Positions 19,849-27,945 of a stretch of DNA of 64,000 nt are shown one piece after another. The stretch is from positions 1 through 64,000 of the forward strand of contig NZ_JAMBPP010000001.1 of assembly GCF_023369855.1 (NCBI RefSeq), given 5' to 3'. The position numbers and the translations under genes are program-made. Under the pieces are notes generated by a model that worked only from the letters and a program-made list of their open reading frames with translations, ran no database searches and was not told the origin of the DNA. This stretch comes from Actinotalea alkalitolerans (GTDB lineage: Bacteria > Actinomycetota > Actinomycetes > Actinomycetales > Cellulomonadaceae). Each line of letters starts with the position of its first letter. The first letter of the stretch is position 1.

Positions 19849-20310
19849 TCACGCCGTGCCGGTCGCGCCGCCGATGCGCGCGAGGTGGTCGCGCAGCTCG
19901 CCCAGCTCGTGCGCCCAGCCCTCCACGTTCTCCTGGCGGGCAGCGAGCTGGTCGGCCTCGCTCCGGGCCAACGTGTCGAAGCCGCTCTCGACCACGGACA
20001 GGCGGGTGCCGTCGCCCTGCGGGGTGAGGGTGAGCTCGACACGGGTGTGGTTGCCCGGGGCGATCTCGGTGTCGGGTGAGGTGGTCCAGCGGAAGGCGAA
20101 GCACCGGTTCGGCTCGACCACGTCGATCCGCGCACGGTAGGTCCCGTGCTCACGCCAGCGGAGCGTGAGCGTGCCGCCGACCCGCAGGTCGATCTCGGCC
20201 CCGTCGTCGGCGAACCAGGTACCCAGGTGATCGGCCTGGGTCACCACCTGCCAGACCTTCTCGACGGGGGCGTCGATCAGGATCTCGGTCTCGATCTGCG
20301 GTGTGGTCAT
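19849..20310 (-). CDS. SRPBCC/AHSA1-domain protein
   Basis: 153 residues from the ATG at 20310 with a perfect AGGAGG seven bases upstream. The fold markers are IETEILIDAPVEKVWQVVTQADHLGTWFADD at the start and the C-terminal helix GWAHELGELRDHLARIG. AHSA1/START-like proteins bind hydrophobic ligands or act in stress responses. It is coupled to the ArsR-family regulator downstream. It has no evident link to uronate catabolism and looks like an inserted two-gene unit between uxaA and uxaC. Confidence 0.85.
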   Translation of the reverse strand: MTTPQIETEILIDAPVEKVWQVVTQADHLGTWFADDGAEIDLRVGGTLTLRWREHGTYRARIDVVEPNRCFAFRWTTSPDTEIAPGNHTRVELTLTPQGDGTRLSVVESGFDTLARSEADQLAARQENVEGWAHELGELRDHLARIGGATGTA

Positions 20311-20414
20311 CGGATCCTCCTCGGGTGCGGACGTGCTACCGAAGAGTTGCACACTCCCGTCGCGAGGCGCAACCCTGTGGTTGCACTACGGGTCGGTGCC
20401 GCTGCCTCACCGCG

Positions 20415-21845
20415 TCACCGCAGCGGCGGATAGGCCTGCGTCGGCAGCGTGTACGCGAGGTCGACAGCCGTCTCGGACGCCTCGTCCAGGGACAGCCGGT
20501 GCTCGGCGACCAGACGGCCCAGGAACCCGGCGTCGATCCGTCGCGCGAGGTCGTGCCGCGCCGGGATCGAGAAGAACGCGCGCGTGTCGTCCACGAATCC
20601 GGTGGTGTTGTAGAAGCCGGCCGTGTCGGTGACCTGCTCGCGGAAGCGTCGCATCCCGTCGGGGGTGTCCAGGAACCACCACGGCGCGCCGAGCTTCATC
20701 GCCGGGTACACCCCGGCGAGCGGGGCGAGCTCACGGGCGAAGACCGTCTCGTCGACCGTGAACACGATCAGCCGCAGACCCGGTGCGTGCCCGAACACCT
20801 CGAGGAGCGGGCGCAGGCTCCGCGTGAACTCGGCGGCGACCGGGACGTCGTACCCGACATCAGCGCCGCGCGCGGTGAACACGTCGGCGCTGTGGTTGCG
20901 CAGCACCCCCGGGTGCAGCTGCATCGTCAGGCCGTCCTGGGTCGACATCCGCGCCATCTCGAAGAGCATGTGCCCGCTGAACGCCTCCGCCTCGCCCGCA
21001 CCGACCTCGCCGCGCAGCGCCGCGCCGTAGATCCGGCTCGCCTCCGCCTCGCTCAGCGGGGTCGTGTCGGCACCCAGGTGACCGTGGTCGGTGGCCCGCG
21101 CGCCCGCCTCGACGAACACCCGCCGACGCTGCTCCAGGGCACGCAGGAAGCCGTCGTAGGAGTCGACCGCGACATCCGAGCGCTCGGCCAGCAGGGCGAC
21201 GTCGTCCGCCCAGCCGGGCCGGTCCAGGTGCAGCAGCGAGTCGGGCCGGAAGGTCGGGACGATCCGCTCACCCCAACCTCGCTCGGCGAGGGCCGCGTGG
21301 TCGGCCAGCGTCGCGGTCGCCGCATCGGTCGTGGCCAGGATCTGCAGGTCGAACCGGTCGGTCAGCGCCAACGGACGGTACGCGTCGGTGGCCAGGTGTG
21401 CGGAGATCTCGTCGTAGAGCCGGTCGGCGGACTCGGCCGAGGGCGGCTCGCCCAGACCGAACACCTCGACGAAGACGTGCTCGAGCCAGTACCGGGTCGG
21501 CGTGCCGCGGTACAGGTGCCAGTGCTCGCAGAACGTGCGCCAGATCGCCCGCGGGTCGGTCTCGACCGGCTCGCCGTCGTGGCGCGGCACGCCCAGCGCG
21601 TCGTGCGGGACCCCCTGGGACACGATCATCCGGACCAGGTAGTGGTCCGGGATCACGAAGACCTCGGCCGGGTTGCCGAACGGCTGGTCCGCGTTGAGCA
21701 TCGCGGCGTCGACGTGGCCGTGCATCGAGACGATCGGCAGATCCCGGGTCCCGGCGTAGATGGCCCGCGCGAGCTCGCGCGTGGTCGGGTCAGCCGGGAG
21801 CGCGCGGTCCGGGTGCAGGGACCAGCGGGTCGATGGAGCGGTCAC
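20415..21845 (-). CDS. uxaC: Glucuronate/galacturonate isomerase
   Basis: 476 residues from a GTG with GGAGG upstream. The sequence matches UxaC throughout: SMHGHVDAAML (metal-binding His42 and His44) near the N-terminus, WRTFCEHWHLYRGTPTRYWLEHVFVEVFG, and LHPGVLRNHS in the C-terminal half. It isomerises D-glucuronate to fructuronate and D-galacturonate to tagaturonate, the first intracellular step. It is transcribed away from a LacI regulator/reductase operon, with about 190 bp of regulatory sequence between. Confidence 0.95.
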   Translation of the reverse strand: MTAPSTRWSLHPDRALPADPTTRELARAIYAGTRDLPIVSMHGHVDAAMLNADQPFGNPAEVFVIPDHYLVRMIVSQGVPHDALGVPRHDGEPVETDPRAIWRTFCEHWHLYRGTPTRYWLEHVFVEVFGLGEPPSAESADRLYDEISAHLATDAYRPLALTDRFDLQILATTDAATATLADHAALAERGWGERIVPTFRPDSLLHLDRPGWADDVALLAERSDVAVDSYDGFLRALEQRRRVFVEAGARATDHGHLGADTTPLSEAEASRIYGAALRGEVGAGEAEAFSGHMLFEMARMSTQDGLTMQLHPGVLRNHSADVFTARGADVGYDVPVAAEFTRSLRPLLEVFGHAPGLRLIVFTVDETVFARELAPLAGVYPAMKLGAPWWFLDTPDGMRRFREQVTDTAGFYNTTGFVDDTRAFFSIPARHDLARRIDAGFLGRLVAEHRLSLDEASETAVDLAYTLPTQAYPPLR

Positions 21846-21857
21846 AGCGTCCTCCAG

Positions 21858-21872
21858 TTGAGACGGTTTGAA
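21858..21872 (-). promoter_or_regulatory. Candidate operator close to the uxaC start
   Basis: TTGAGACGGTTTGAA is an imperfect palindrome (TT-A-AC-GT-T-AA pairs) about 13 bp before the uxaC start, partly AT-rich within GC-rich DNA. It fits a LacI-type site but the call is weak. Confidence 0.3.
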
Positions 21873-21968
21873 ACACCATGCACACGCCGTTTCTCACCGG
21901 GTACGGCTCAGCGACGACGACGACGCGGCCCACGTTACCCCCGAGGACCGGCACGGGCGATCCTCTTG

Positions 21969-22003
21969 TGAACAGAGATAAGACGTGATGAGATCACTGT
22001 TCA
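21969..22003. promoter_or_regulatory. Nested inverted repeats upstream of the LacI-reductase operon
   Basis: TGAACAG (21969-21975) and CTGTTCA (21997-22003) form one inverted repeat; GTGAT-GAG-ATCAC (21985-21997) forms another inside it. The segment is the most AT-rich in the divergent uxaC/LacI region and ends 30 bp before the LacI start. Probably promoter plus operator, likely autoregulatory. Confidence 0.5.
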
Positions 22004-22033
22004 TCAGATTCATCCCCCGACCGAGGACGGACC

Positions 22034-23119
22034 ATGGTCACGCTCCGTGACGTCGCACGTGCCGCTGGCGTCTCCCCGGCGACCGCCTCCCGAGCCCTCG
22101 CCCAACCCGCGCGCGTCTCGCCCGACCGGCGCGACCGGGTCGCCCGCGCCGCAGCCGACCTCGGCTACCGGACCGCCCGCGAGGAGCCCGGCACCGAGCG
22201 CCGCCGCCTCGGCCTGATCGTCCCCGACATGCAGAGCCCCTTCTTCTCCGGCATCGCCAAGGGGGTGCACCACCGCGCCCGCGCCGCCGGGTACGTGGTC
22301 CAGGTCGGCGACGCCGACGAGGACCCGCGCCTCGAGGTCGAGCTGGTGCACCAGATGGCCTCCCAGGTGGACGGCATCGTGCTGTGCTCGCCGCGGATGT
22401 CCGACCAGGCGCTGGCCGCCCTGCCGCAGACCCCCGAGATCATCCTGGTCAACCGCGAGTCCGAGCACCTGCGGTCGGTGGTCATCGACAACGAGGACGG
22501 CATCCGCCAGGCCGTCCGGCACCTGCACGCCCTCGGCCACCGGCGGATCGCCTACGCGGGCGGCCAGTGGGGGTCGTGGTCGGACCGTGAACGTCGCCGC
22601 GGCCTCGAGCTCGCCGCCCACCAGCTCTCCGAGGTCGAGATCATCCAGCTCGGCCACTTCCCGACGGTGTTCTCGGGCGGGGTCGCCGCCGCCGACCTGG
22701 TCGCCGCGAGCGGCGCGACCGCCGTCATCGCCCACAACGACCTCATCGCGCTGGGCATCCTGGACCGGTTGCGCTCCCGCGGGACTGCCGTTCCCGGGCG
22801 CGTCTCGGTCGTGGGCTTCGACGACGTGCCCGCTGCGACCCAGGTCTCGCCGACCCTCACCACCGTGGCCGTCCCGCTCCAGCTGCTCGGACGCACCGCC
22901 GTCGACCTGCTGCTCGACCCCTCGCAGGACGACCTCCCGGCACCCCTCGACGCCGAGGGCGAGGTCGAGGGCCTCGACCCCCGCACCCGGCTGACCGCGG
23001 TCTCGCTCGTCGTCCGGACATCGAGCGGACCCGCACCGGACGAGGCCCCCGGCCAACGCCCCGGCACCGCGACCGCCCCGACCCCGACCCCGACCCCGAC
23101 CCCAGGTGACCCCACGTGA
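22034..23119 (+). CDS. LacI-family regulator, probably of hexuronate genes
   Basis: 361 residues. The HTH reads TLRDVARAAGVSPATASRALAQPARVS; the effector domain carries IVPDMQSPFFSGIAKGV, AHNDLIALGIL and VGFDDVPAATQVSP. The C-terminal tail is unusual: about 35 extra residues ending in a TPTPTPTP repeat, encoded by repeated CCGACC. Its stop overlaps the GTG of the downstream reductase gene (GTGA), so both are made from one transcript, and it faces uxaC. Regulation of uxaC and the reductase is therefore likely. Confidence 0.9.
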   Translation: MVTLRDVARAAGVSPATASRALAQPARVSPDRRDRVARAAADLGYRTAREEPGTERRRLGLIVPDMQSPFFSGIAKGVHHRARAAGYVVQVGDADEDPRLEVELVHQMASQVDGIVLCSPRMSDQALAALPQTPEIILVNRESEHLRSVVIDNEDGIRQAVRHLHALGHRRIAYAGGQWGSWSDRERRRGLELAAHQLSEVEIIQLGHFPTVFSGGVAAADLVAASGATAVIAHNDLIALGILDRLRSRGTAVPGRVSVVGFDDVPAATQVSPTLTTVAVPLQLLGRTAVDLLLDPSQDDLPAPLDAEGEVEGLDPRTRLTAVSLVVRTSSGPAPDEAPGQRPGTATAPTPTPTPTPGDPT

Positions 23120-24687
23120 CTGCACCGCGCCTCTCCCTGACCACCCTCGACGAGCGCGTCGGCCGGTCGCCCGACGGCGCCGCTCGTGAGAGCACCGTGG
23201 GTGAGGACGCCGTGGGTGAGGACGCCGTGCGCGGTCCTGCCGTGGACCCCCGCGCGACCAGCGTCGGGATCGTCCACCTGGGCGTCGGCGCGTTCCACCG
23301 AGCCCACCAGGCGGTCTTCACCGAGGACGCCGCCGCGGCCGCGGGCGAGGACCACTGGGGCACCCTCGGCGTCACCCAGCGCAGCCCGCGCGTCGCCGAG
23401 CAGCTGCTCCCCCAGGACGGGCTGTACAGCGTGCTCACCAAGGGTCGCACCCACACCTCGCTGCGCGTCATCGGCTCGATGCGGGACGCGGCGTTCCTCG
23501 GCGACCGCTCCGAGCACGTGCTCGACACCATCGCCGCGCCCGGGACCCACGTGGTCTCCTCGACCGTCTCCGAGAAGGGCTACCGGCGCACGCCGTCGGG
23601 CGCTCCCGACCTGGCCGACGTCGACCTCGCCGCGGACGTCGCGGCGCTCACCGCCGAGCTCGGCGGGACGTCCGTCAGGGCGGGCGTGGTCGACGCACCC
23701 GCACGTACACCCGTCGGCGCCCTGGTGCGGGGGCTGGCCCGCCGGCACGCCCGTCATGGCGCACCGCTCACGGTCGTCTGCTGCGACAACATGGTCGACA
23801 ACGGGCACGTGGTCGCCGCCCTCGTGCGCGGCGTCGTCGACGCCGTGCCCGGTCCCCGTGCGCAGTCGCTGCTGACCTGGATCGAGGGGTCGGTGCGCTT
23901 CCCCGTGACCATGGTCGACCGGATCACCCCGGCGACCACCGACGCGCACCGTCGTGAGGCGACCGACCTGCTCGGACTGCGCGACGAGGCGCTCGTGGTC
24001 GCCGAGCCGTTCATGCAGTGGGTGATCGAGGACTCCTTCGCCGGACCCCGTCCGTGGTGGGAGCTCGCCGGAGCGAGCCTGGTCGACGACGTCGCACCCT
24101 TCGAGCGGGCCAAGCTGCGGATGCTCAACGGCGCGCACTCGACCATCGCGTACCTCGGCGCCCTGCACGGGTACCGGATGATCGACGAGGCGATGGGCGA
24201 CCCCGCGGTGGTCGAGGTCGCGCGGCGCCTGATGGCCGAGGAGGTCACCCCGACGCTGACCCCGCCGCAGGGCCTGGACCTGGCCCTGTACCGCGAGGAG
24301 ATCCTCGAGCGGTTCGCCAACCCCGCGACCGGCTACACGACCCAGCAGGTCGCCGGGGACGGCTCGCAGAAGATGCCGATCCGGGTGCTCGGAACGATCT
24401 CGGACCGGCTCGCCGCCGGCGTCGTGCCGGGTGCGGCGACCCGCGCCACAGCGGCCTGGATCGTGTTCGTCGCCCGCGGGGTCGACCGGACCGGTCACCC
24501 GTTGCCGCTCGACGACCCGTGGGCCGACCGCCTGCGCGCGGCGGCCGCCGGGGACGAGCAGGGTCTCGCGGACCGGATGCTCGCGCTGGACGCCGTCTTC
24601 CCCGCCGAGGTGAGCCGCCACGACGGCTTCCGCGCCGCGCTGCGTGCCGAGGTCGCCGACCTGCTCCGCCTCGTCCCGGCCGGCTGA
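23116..24687 (+). CDS. Mannitol dehydrogenase-family reductase, probable tagaturonate or fructuronate reductase
   Basis: 523 residues from a GTG that overlaps the LacI stop. The family signature is clear: VGIVHLGVGAFHRAHQAVFTEDA near residue 50, TVSEKGY, VCCDNMVDNG, and KLRMLNGAHSTIAYLG containing the catalytic Lys region. It reduces the UxaC product with NAD(P)H. UxaA is present and no UxuA mannonate dehydratase is seen in the window, which favours tagaturonate reductase (UxaB role). Family similarity alone would equally fit fructuronate reductase (UxuB) or mannitol dehydrogenase. The first 45 residues are weakly conserved and contain a VGEDAVGEDAV repeat. Confidence 0.85.
   Translation: MTAPRLSLTTLDERVGRSPDGAARESTVGEDAVGEDAVRGPAVDPRATSVGIVHLGVGAFHRAHQAVFTEDAAAAAGEDHWGTLGVTQRSPRVAEQLLPQDGLYSVLTKGRTHTSLRVIGSMRDAAFLGDRSEHVLDTIAAPGTHVVSSTVSEKGYRRTPSGAPDLADVDLAADVAALTAELGGTSVRAGVVDAPARTPVGALVRGLARRHARHGAPLTVVCCDNMVDNGHVVAALVRGVVDAVPGPRAQSLLTWIEGSVRFPVTMVDRITPATTDAHRREATDLLGLRDEALVVAEPFMQWVIEDSFAGPRPWWELAGASLVDDVAPFERAKLRMLNGAHSTIAYLGALHGYRMIDEAMGDPAVVEVARRLMAEEVTPTLTPPQGLDLALYREEILERFANPATGYTTQQVAGDGSQKMPIRVLGTISDRLAAGVVPGAATRATAAWIVFVARGVDRTGHPLPLDDPWADRLRAAAAGDEQGLADRMLALDAVFPAEVSRHDGFRAALRAEVADLLRLVPAG
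23197..23226 (+). repeat. 15-bp exact tandem repeat near the reductase N-terminus
   Basis: GTGGGTGAGGACGCC occurs twice without a gap and adds five residues (VGEDA). It lies in the poorly conserved N-terminal extension, so it probably does not affect activity. Confidence 0.9.
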
Positions 24688-24795
24688 GGCCGCCCAGGGC
24701 AGACGCCGGGCACCGGGCGGAGGCGGGCGCCGGACGCCGGTGCGGGTTGCCGGGACCACTCGTCCCTTGACGGGAGCGAGGCCGGTGCCTACGCT

Positions 24796-24810
24796 TGGAA
24801 AGCGCTTCCC
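24796..24810. promoter_or_regulatory. LacI-type operator before the Gfo-TIM operon
   Basis: TGGAAAGCGCTTCCC shares GGAAAGCGCT with the site at 15560 and is palindromic around GCGC. It lies 55 bp before the start codon of the Gfo/Idh gene. Confidence 0.65.
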
Positions 24811-24864
24811 GCACGGCTTCGGCACTGCCCCGGGCCACCACCGACCTGAACTCGGAGACACACC

Positions 24865-26022
24865 ATGGCGTCGTCAGTCCTTCGCATCGCGATGAACGGG
24901 ATCACCGGGCGGATGGGCTACCGACAGCACCTGCTGCGGTCGATCCTCCCGATCCGCGAGGCCGGAGGGGTCGAGCTCGCCGACGGGAGCCGGGTGCAGG
25001 TCGAGCCGATCCTGGTCGGTCGCAACGAGACGAAGATCCGCGAGATCGCCGAGCGCCACGGCATCGAGCAGTGGAGCACCGACGTGGAGTCCGTGCTCGA
25101 CGAGGTCGACATCTACTTCGACGCCCAGGTCACCTCACGCCGCGCCGCCGCCCTCACCGCAGCCATGAAGGCCGGCAAGCACATCTACACCGAGAAGCCG
25201 ACCGCCGAGACCCTCGACGAGGCCGTCGAGCTCGCCCGCCTCGCGCGGGACTCGGGCATCACCGCGGGCGTCGTGCACGACAAGCTCTACCTGCCGGGTC
25301 TGGTCAAGCTGCGCCGGCTGGTCGACGAGGGCTTCTTCGGCCGCATCCTGTCCCTGCGTGGGGAGTTCGGCTACTGGGTGTTCGAGGGCGACGTGCAGCC
25401 CGCCCAGCGGCCCAGCTGGAACTACCGCAGCGAGGACGGCGGCGGCATGACCGTCGACATGTTCTGCCACTGGAACTACGTGCTCGAGGGCATCCTCGGC
25501 TCGGTCAAGACCGTGACCGCCAAGACCGCCACGCACATCCCGACCCGCTGGGACGAGCAGGGCAAGCCCTACACCGCGACCGCCGACGACGCGTCGTACG
25601 GCATCTTCGACGTCGAGACCCCTCAGGGTGACGCGGTCGTCGCGCAGATCAACTCCTCGTGGGCCGTGCGCGTCTACCGCGACGAGCTCGTCGAGTTCCA
25701 GGTGGACGGCACGCACGGCTCGGCCGTCGCCGGCCTGACCAAGTGCGTCGCCCAGCAGCGCGCCCACACCCCGATGCCGGTGTGGAACCCGGACCTGCCG
25801 GTCACCGAGTCCTTCCGCGACCAGTGGCTCGACGTCCCGGCCAACGCGGTGCTCGACAACGGCTTCAAGCTGCAGTGGGAGGAGTTCCTGCGCGACGTCG
25901 TCGCGGGGCGGGAGCACCGTTTCGGCCTGCTCTCGGCCGCGCGTGGCGTCCAGCTCGCCGAGCTCGGCCTGCGGTCCTCCGAGCAGGGACGGCGCCTCGA
26001 CATCCCCGAGATCACCCTGTGA
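24865..26022 (+). CDS. Gfo/Idh/MocA-family oxidoreductase (GITGRMG type)
   Basis: 385 residues, with GGAG seven bases upstream. The nucleotide-binding loop is MNGITGRMGYRQHLL, which resembles the GxTGRMG loop of DapB-like enzymes more than the usual GxGxxG; IYTEKPTAET is the EKP motif, and GGGMTVDMFCHWNYVLEGILG carries the active-site Asp-His region. It forms an operon (GTGA overlap) with a TIM-barrel isomerase-like gene. Such pairs occur in routes that handle 3-keto-glycosides, inositols or levoglucosan. The substrate here is not known, but the operator links it to the importer/UxaA loci. Confidence 0.85.
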   Translation: MASSVLRIAMNGITGRMGYRQHLLRSILPIREAGGVELADGSRVQVEPILVGRNETKIREIAERHGIEQWSTDVESVLDEVDIYFDAQVTSRRAAALTAAMKAGKHIYTEKPTAETLDEAVELARLARDSGITAGVVHDKLYLPGLVKLRRLVDEGFFGRILSLRGEFGYWVFEGDVQPAQRPSWNYRSEDGGGMTVDMFCHWNYVLEGILGSVKTVTAKTATHIPTRWDEQGKPYTATADDASYGIFDVETPQGDAVVAQINSSWAVRVYRDELVEFQVDGTHGSAVAGLTKCVAQQRAHTPMPVWNPDLPVTESFRDQWLDVPANAVLDNGFKLQWEEFLRDVVAGREHRFGLLSAARGVQLAELGLRSSEQGRRLDIPEITL

Positions 26023-26987
26023 GCGCGGGCCTGGACCTCGCCCCGGCGTCGCAGGGGGACGCCGGGACCGACCTCGGCCGTCTCTCGCTCAACACGGCGA
26101 CCACCAAGTCCTGGACCCTGCAGCAGGCCGTGGACGGCGCTGTCGCGGCAGGGCTGCCCGCCGTCGGCCTGTGGCGCGACCGCGTCGCCGAGGTCGGCCT
26201 GGAACGAGCCGCGCAGATCGTCACCGAGGCCGGTCTGCGCGTCTCCTCGCTGTGCCGCGGAGGCTTCCTCACCGCGTCCGACGACGCCGGGATCGCCGCC
26301 GCCCTTCAGGACAACCGAGCGGCCATCGTCGAGGCCGCCACCCTGGGCACCCGCGAGCTCGTGTTCGTGGTCGGCGGGCTGCCGTCGTCCCCGACGCCGG
26401 GTGCTGCGGCGCGGTCCTACCCTGCTGCCGGCGACGGCAGGCCGACCAGCGCCGACCCCGATCGAGACCTCGTCGCGACCCGGCAGCGGGTGGCCGACCG
26501 GATCGCCGACCTGGTGCCCTTCGCCGCCGAGCACGACGTGCGGATCGTCCTCGAGCCGTTGCACCCGATGTTCGTAGCCGACCGCGCCGTCGTCTCGACC
26601 CTGGGCCAGGCCCTCGACCTGGCCGAGCCGTTCCCGGCCGAGACGGTGGGCGTCGTGATCGACACCTACCACGTGTGGTGGGACCCCGACCTCGAGCAGC
26701 AGATCGCCCGAGCAGGCGCGCAGGGCCGCATCGCGGGCTACCAGGTGTGCGACTGGTTGCTGCCCCTGGCCGCCGACCCGCTGCTCTCGCGTGGTCACGT
26801 CGGCGACGGCTACGTCGACTTCGCGACCATCACCCGCTGGGTCACCGCCGCCGGCTACACGGGCGACATCGAGGTCGAGATCTTCAACCAGCAGATCTGG
26901 GACACCCCCGGCGACCAGACCCTCGCGACCATGGCCGCACGCCACCGCACCTTCGTCCTGCCCTACCTGGGCCCGCCCACCCCCTGA
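26019..26987 (+). CDS. Sugar phosphate isomerase/epimerase-like TIM-barrel protein
   Basis: 322 residues from a GTG overlapping the preceding stop. It has the xylose-isomerase-like TIM-barrel (AP endonuclease 2) pattern: LSLNTATTKSWTLQQAV at the start, VLEPLHPM (metal-binding Glu), GVVIDTYHVWWDP (metal-binding Asp/His) and IEVEIFNQQIWDT (Glu). A roughly 35-residue insertion lies after VVGGLPSS. It probably isomerises the product of the Gfo/Idh enzyme or cleaves a keto-glycoside. It ends at a palindromic repeat that can terminate it. Confidence 0.85.
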   Translation: MSAGLDLAPASQGDAGTDLGRLSLNTATTKSWTLQQAVDGAVAAGLPAVGLWRDRVAEVGLERAAQIVTEAGLRVSSLCRGGFLTASDDAGIAAALQDNRAAIVEAATLGTRELVFVVGGLPSSPTPGAAARSYPAAGDGRPTSADPDRDLVATRQRVADRIADLVPFAAEHDVRIVLEPLHPMFVADRAVVSTLGQALDLAEPFPAETVGVVIDTYHVWWDPDLEQQIARAGAQGRIAGYQVCDWLLPLAADPLLSRGHVGDGYVDFATITRWVTAAGYTGDIEVEIFNQQIWDTPGDQTLATMAARHRTFVLPYLGPPTP

Positions 26988-27013
26988 CCCCCGCGCGCTC
27001 GGGTCACGCAGCT

Positions 27014-27071
27014 CGAGATCGGGCTTTCCGTCGCTTACCGCTGGTGGATAGCGACGGAAAGCCCGATCTCG
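27014..27071. repeat. Palindromic repeat, copy 1 (also bidirectional terminator)
   Basis: Perfect 22-bp arms (27014-27035 and 27050-27071) with a 14-nt loop, between the convergent TIM-barrel and nfo genes. The core CGGGCTTTCCGTCGCT recurs in three further places up to 30.3 kb. Confidence 0.9.
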
Positions 27072-27089
27072 GCCGGGGCTGACGTGCGG

Positions 27090-27851
27090 TCAGGGGCGCA
27101 GGGCGGTCTTGAGAAGGTCGATGTCCTGGGACTGGCCCTCCGACGGGGTCTCGACGATCGCGTCGCAGCCGGCCTCGCGGACCACGTGGGCGATGAGCTC
27201 GGCCGGGATGGTCCCGGAGGCGAACCCTGCATGCCGGTCGCGGCTCGAGCCTGCGGGGTCGCGCGAGCTGTTCGCGTGGACCAGGTCGATGCGACCGGTG
27301 ATCGCCCGGACGCGCTCGACGATCGTCTCGAGGTCCTCGCCCGCCGCCCACGCGTGGCAGGTGTCGAGGCAGAAGCCGACGTCGTAGCCGCCGATCACGT
27401 CCCAGAGCATCGCGATGCGGTCCAGGGTCCGCGCGCAGGCGTTCTCCCCGCCCGCGGTGTTCTCCACCAGGACCGGGACGGGGAAGGTGGCGCGCTCGAA
27501 CGTCTTGCGCCAGCTGTCGAAGCCGAGGGCGATGTCGTCACCGTCGCCCACGTGGCCACCGTGCACGATCAGCCCCCGCCCGCCCAGTGCAGCTGCGGCC
27601 TCGGCGTGCTGGGCGATCATCTTCCGGCTCGGGATGCGGATCTTGTTGTTCGTCGAGGCCACGTTGACCAGGTACGGCGCGTGGGCGTAGATCCCCAGGC
27701 CGGACGCGACGAGGGCTGCGGAGTCCTCCCGCGGCACCGGCTTCTTCCACCCCTGCGGATCGGCCAGGAAGATCTGGACCGCCTCGGCCCCGACCGCACG
27801 GGCTGCGGCCACCGGGTCGTCGTCGCGGACATGCGCTCCGATCAGTGCCAT
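27090..27851 (-). CDS. nfo: Deoxyribonuclease IV (apurinic/apyrimidinic endonuclease)
   Basis: 253 residues, slightly shorter than typical Nfo (about 280). Conserved segments run the length of the protein: IGAHV at the start, HAPYLVNVASTNNKIRIPSR, GLIVHGGHVGDGDD, LVENTAGGENA (metal Glu), FCLDTCHAWAAG (Asp/His metal ligands) and IDLVHANSSRDPAGSSRDRH. It repairs abasic sites in DNA. It is a lone gene flanked on both sides by copies of the palindromic repeat and is unrelated to the sugar operons. Confidence 0.9.
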   Translation of the reverse strand: MALIGAHVRDDDPVAAARAVGAEAVQIFLADPQGWKKPVPREDSAALVASGLGIYAHAPYLVNVASTNNKIRIPSRKMIAQHAEAAAALGGRGLIVHGGHVGDGDDIALGFDSWRKTFERATFPVPVLVENTAGGENACARTLDRIAMLWDVIGGYDVGFCLDTCHAWAAGEDLETIVERVRAITGRIDLVHANSSRDPAGSSRDRHAGFASGTIPAELIAHVVREAGCDAIVETPSEGQSQDIDLLKTALRP

Positions 27852-27880
27852 GACCCCACGCTACTCGGCGGAGCCCCGGT

Positions 27881-27938
27881 CGAGATCGGGCTTTCCGTCG
27901 CTTGCCGCTGCTGGACAACGACGGAAAGCCCGATCTCG
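27881..27938. repeat. Palindromic repeat, copy 2
   Basis: Arms 27881-27900 and 27919-27938 pair over 20 bp. The left arm is identical to copy 1. It lies 8 bp past the stop of the DUF559 gene, where it may act as a terminator. Confidence 0.9.
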
Positions 27939-27945
27939 GCAGGCC

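Noticed and set aside
22552-24861. 769-residue reverse open frame over the reductase
   Set aside because: Antisense shadow of the LacI-reductase operon with low-complexity ends.
27090-27851. Sugar phosphate isomerase as the identity of this TIM-barrel gene
   Set aside because: Endonuclease IV landmarks run through the full length, so DNA repair fits better despite the sugar-gene setting.
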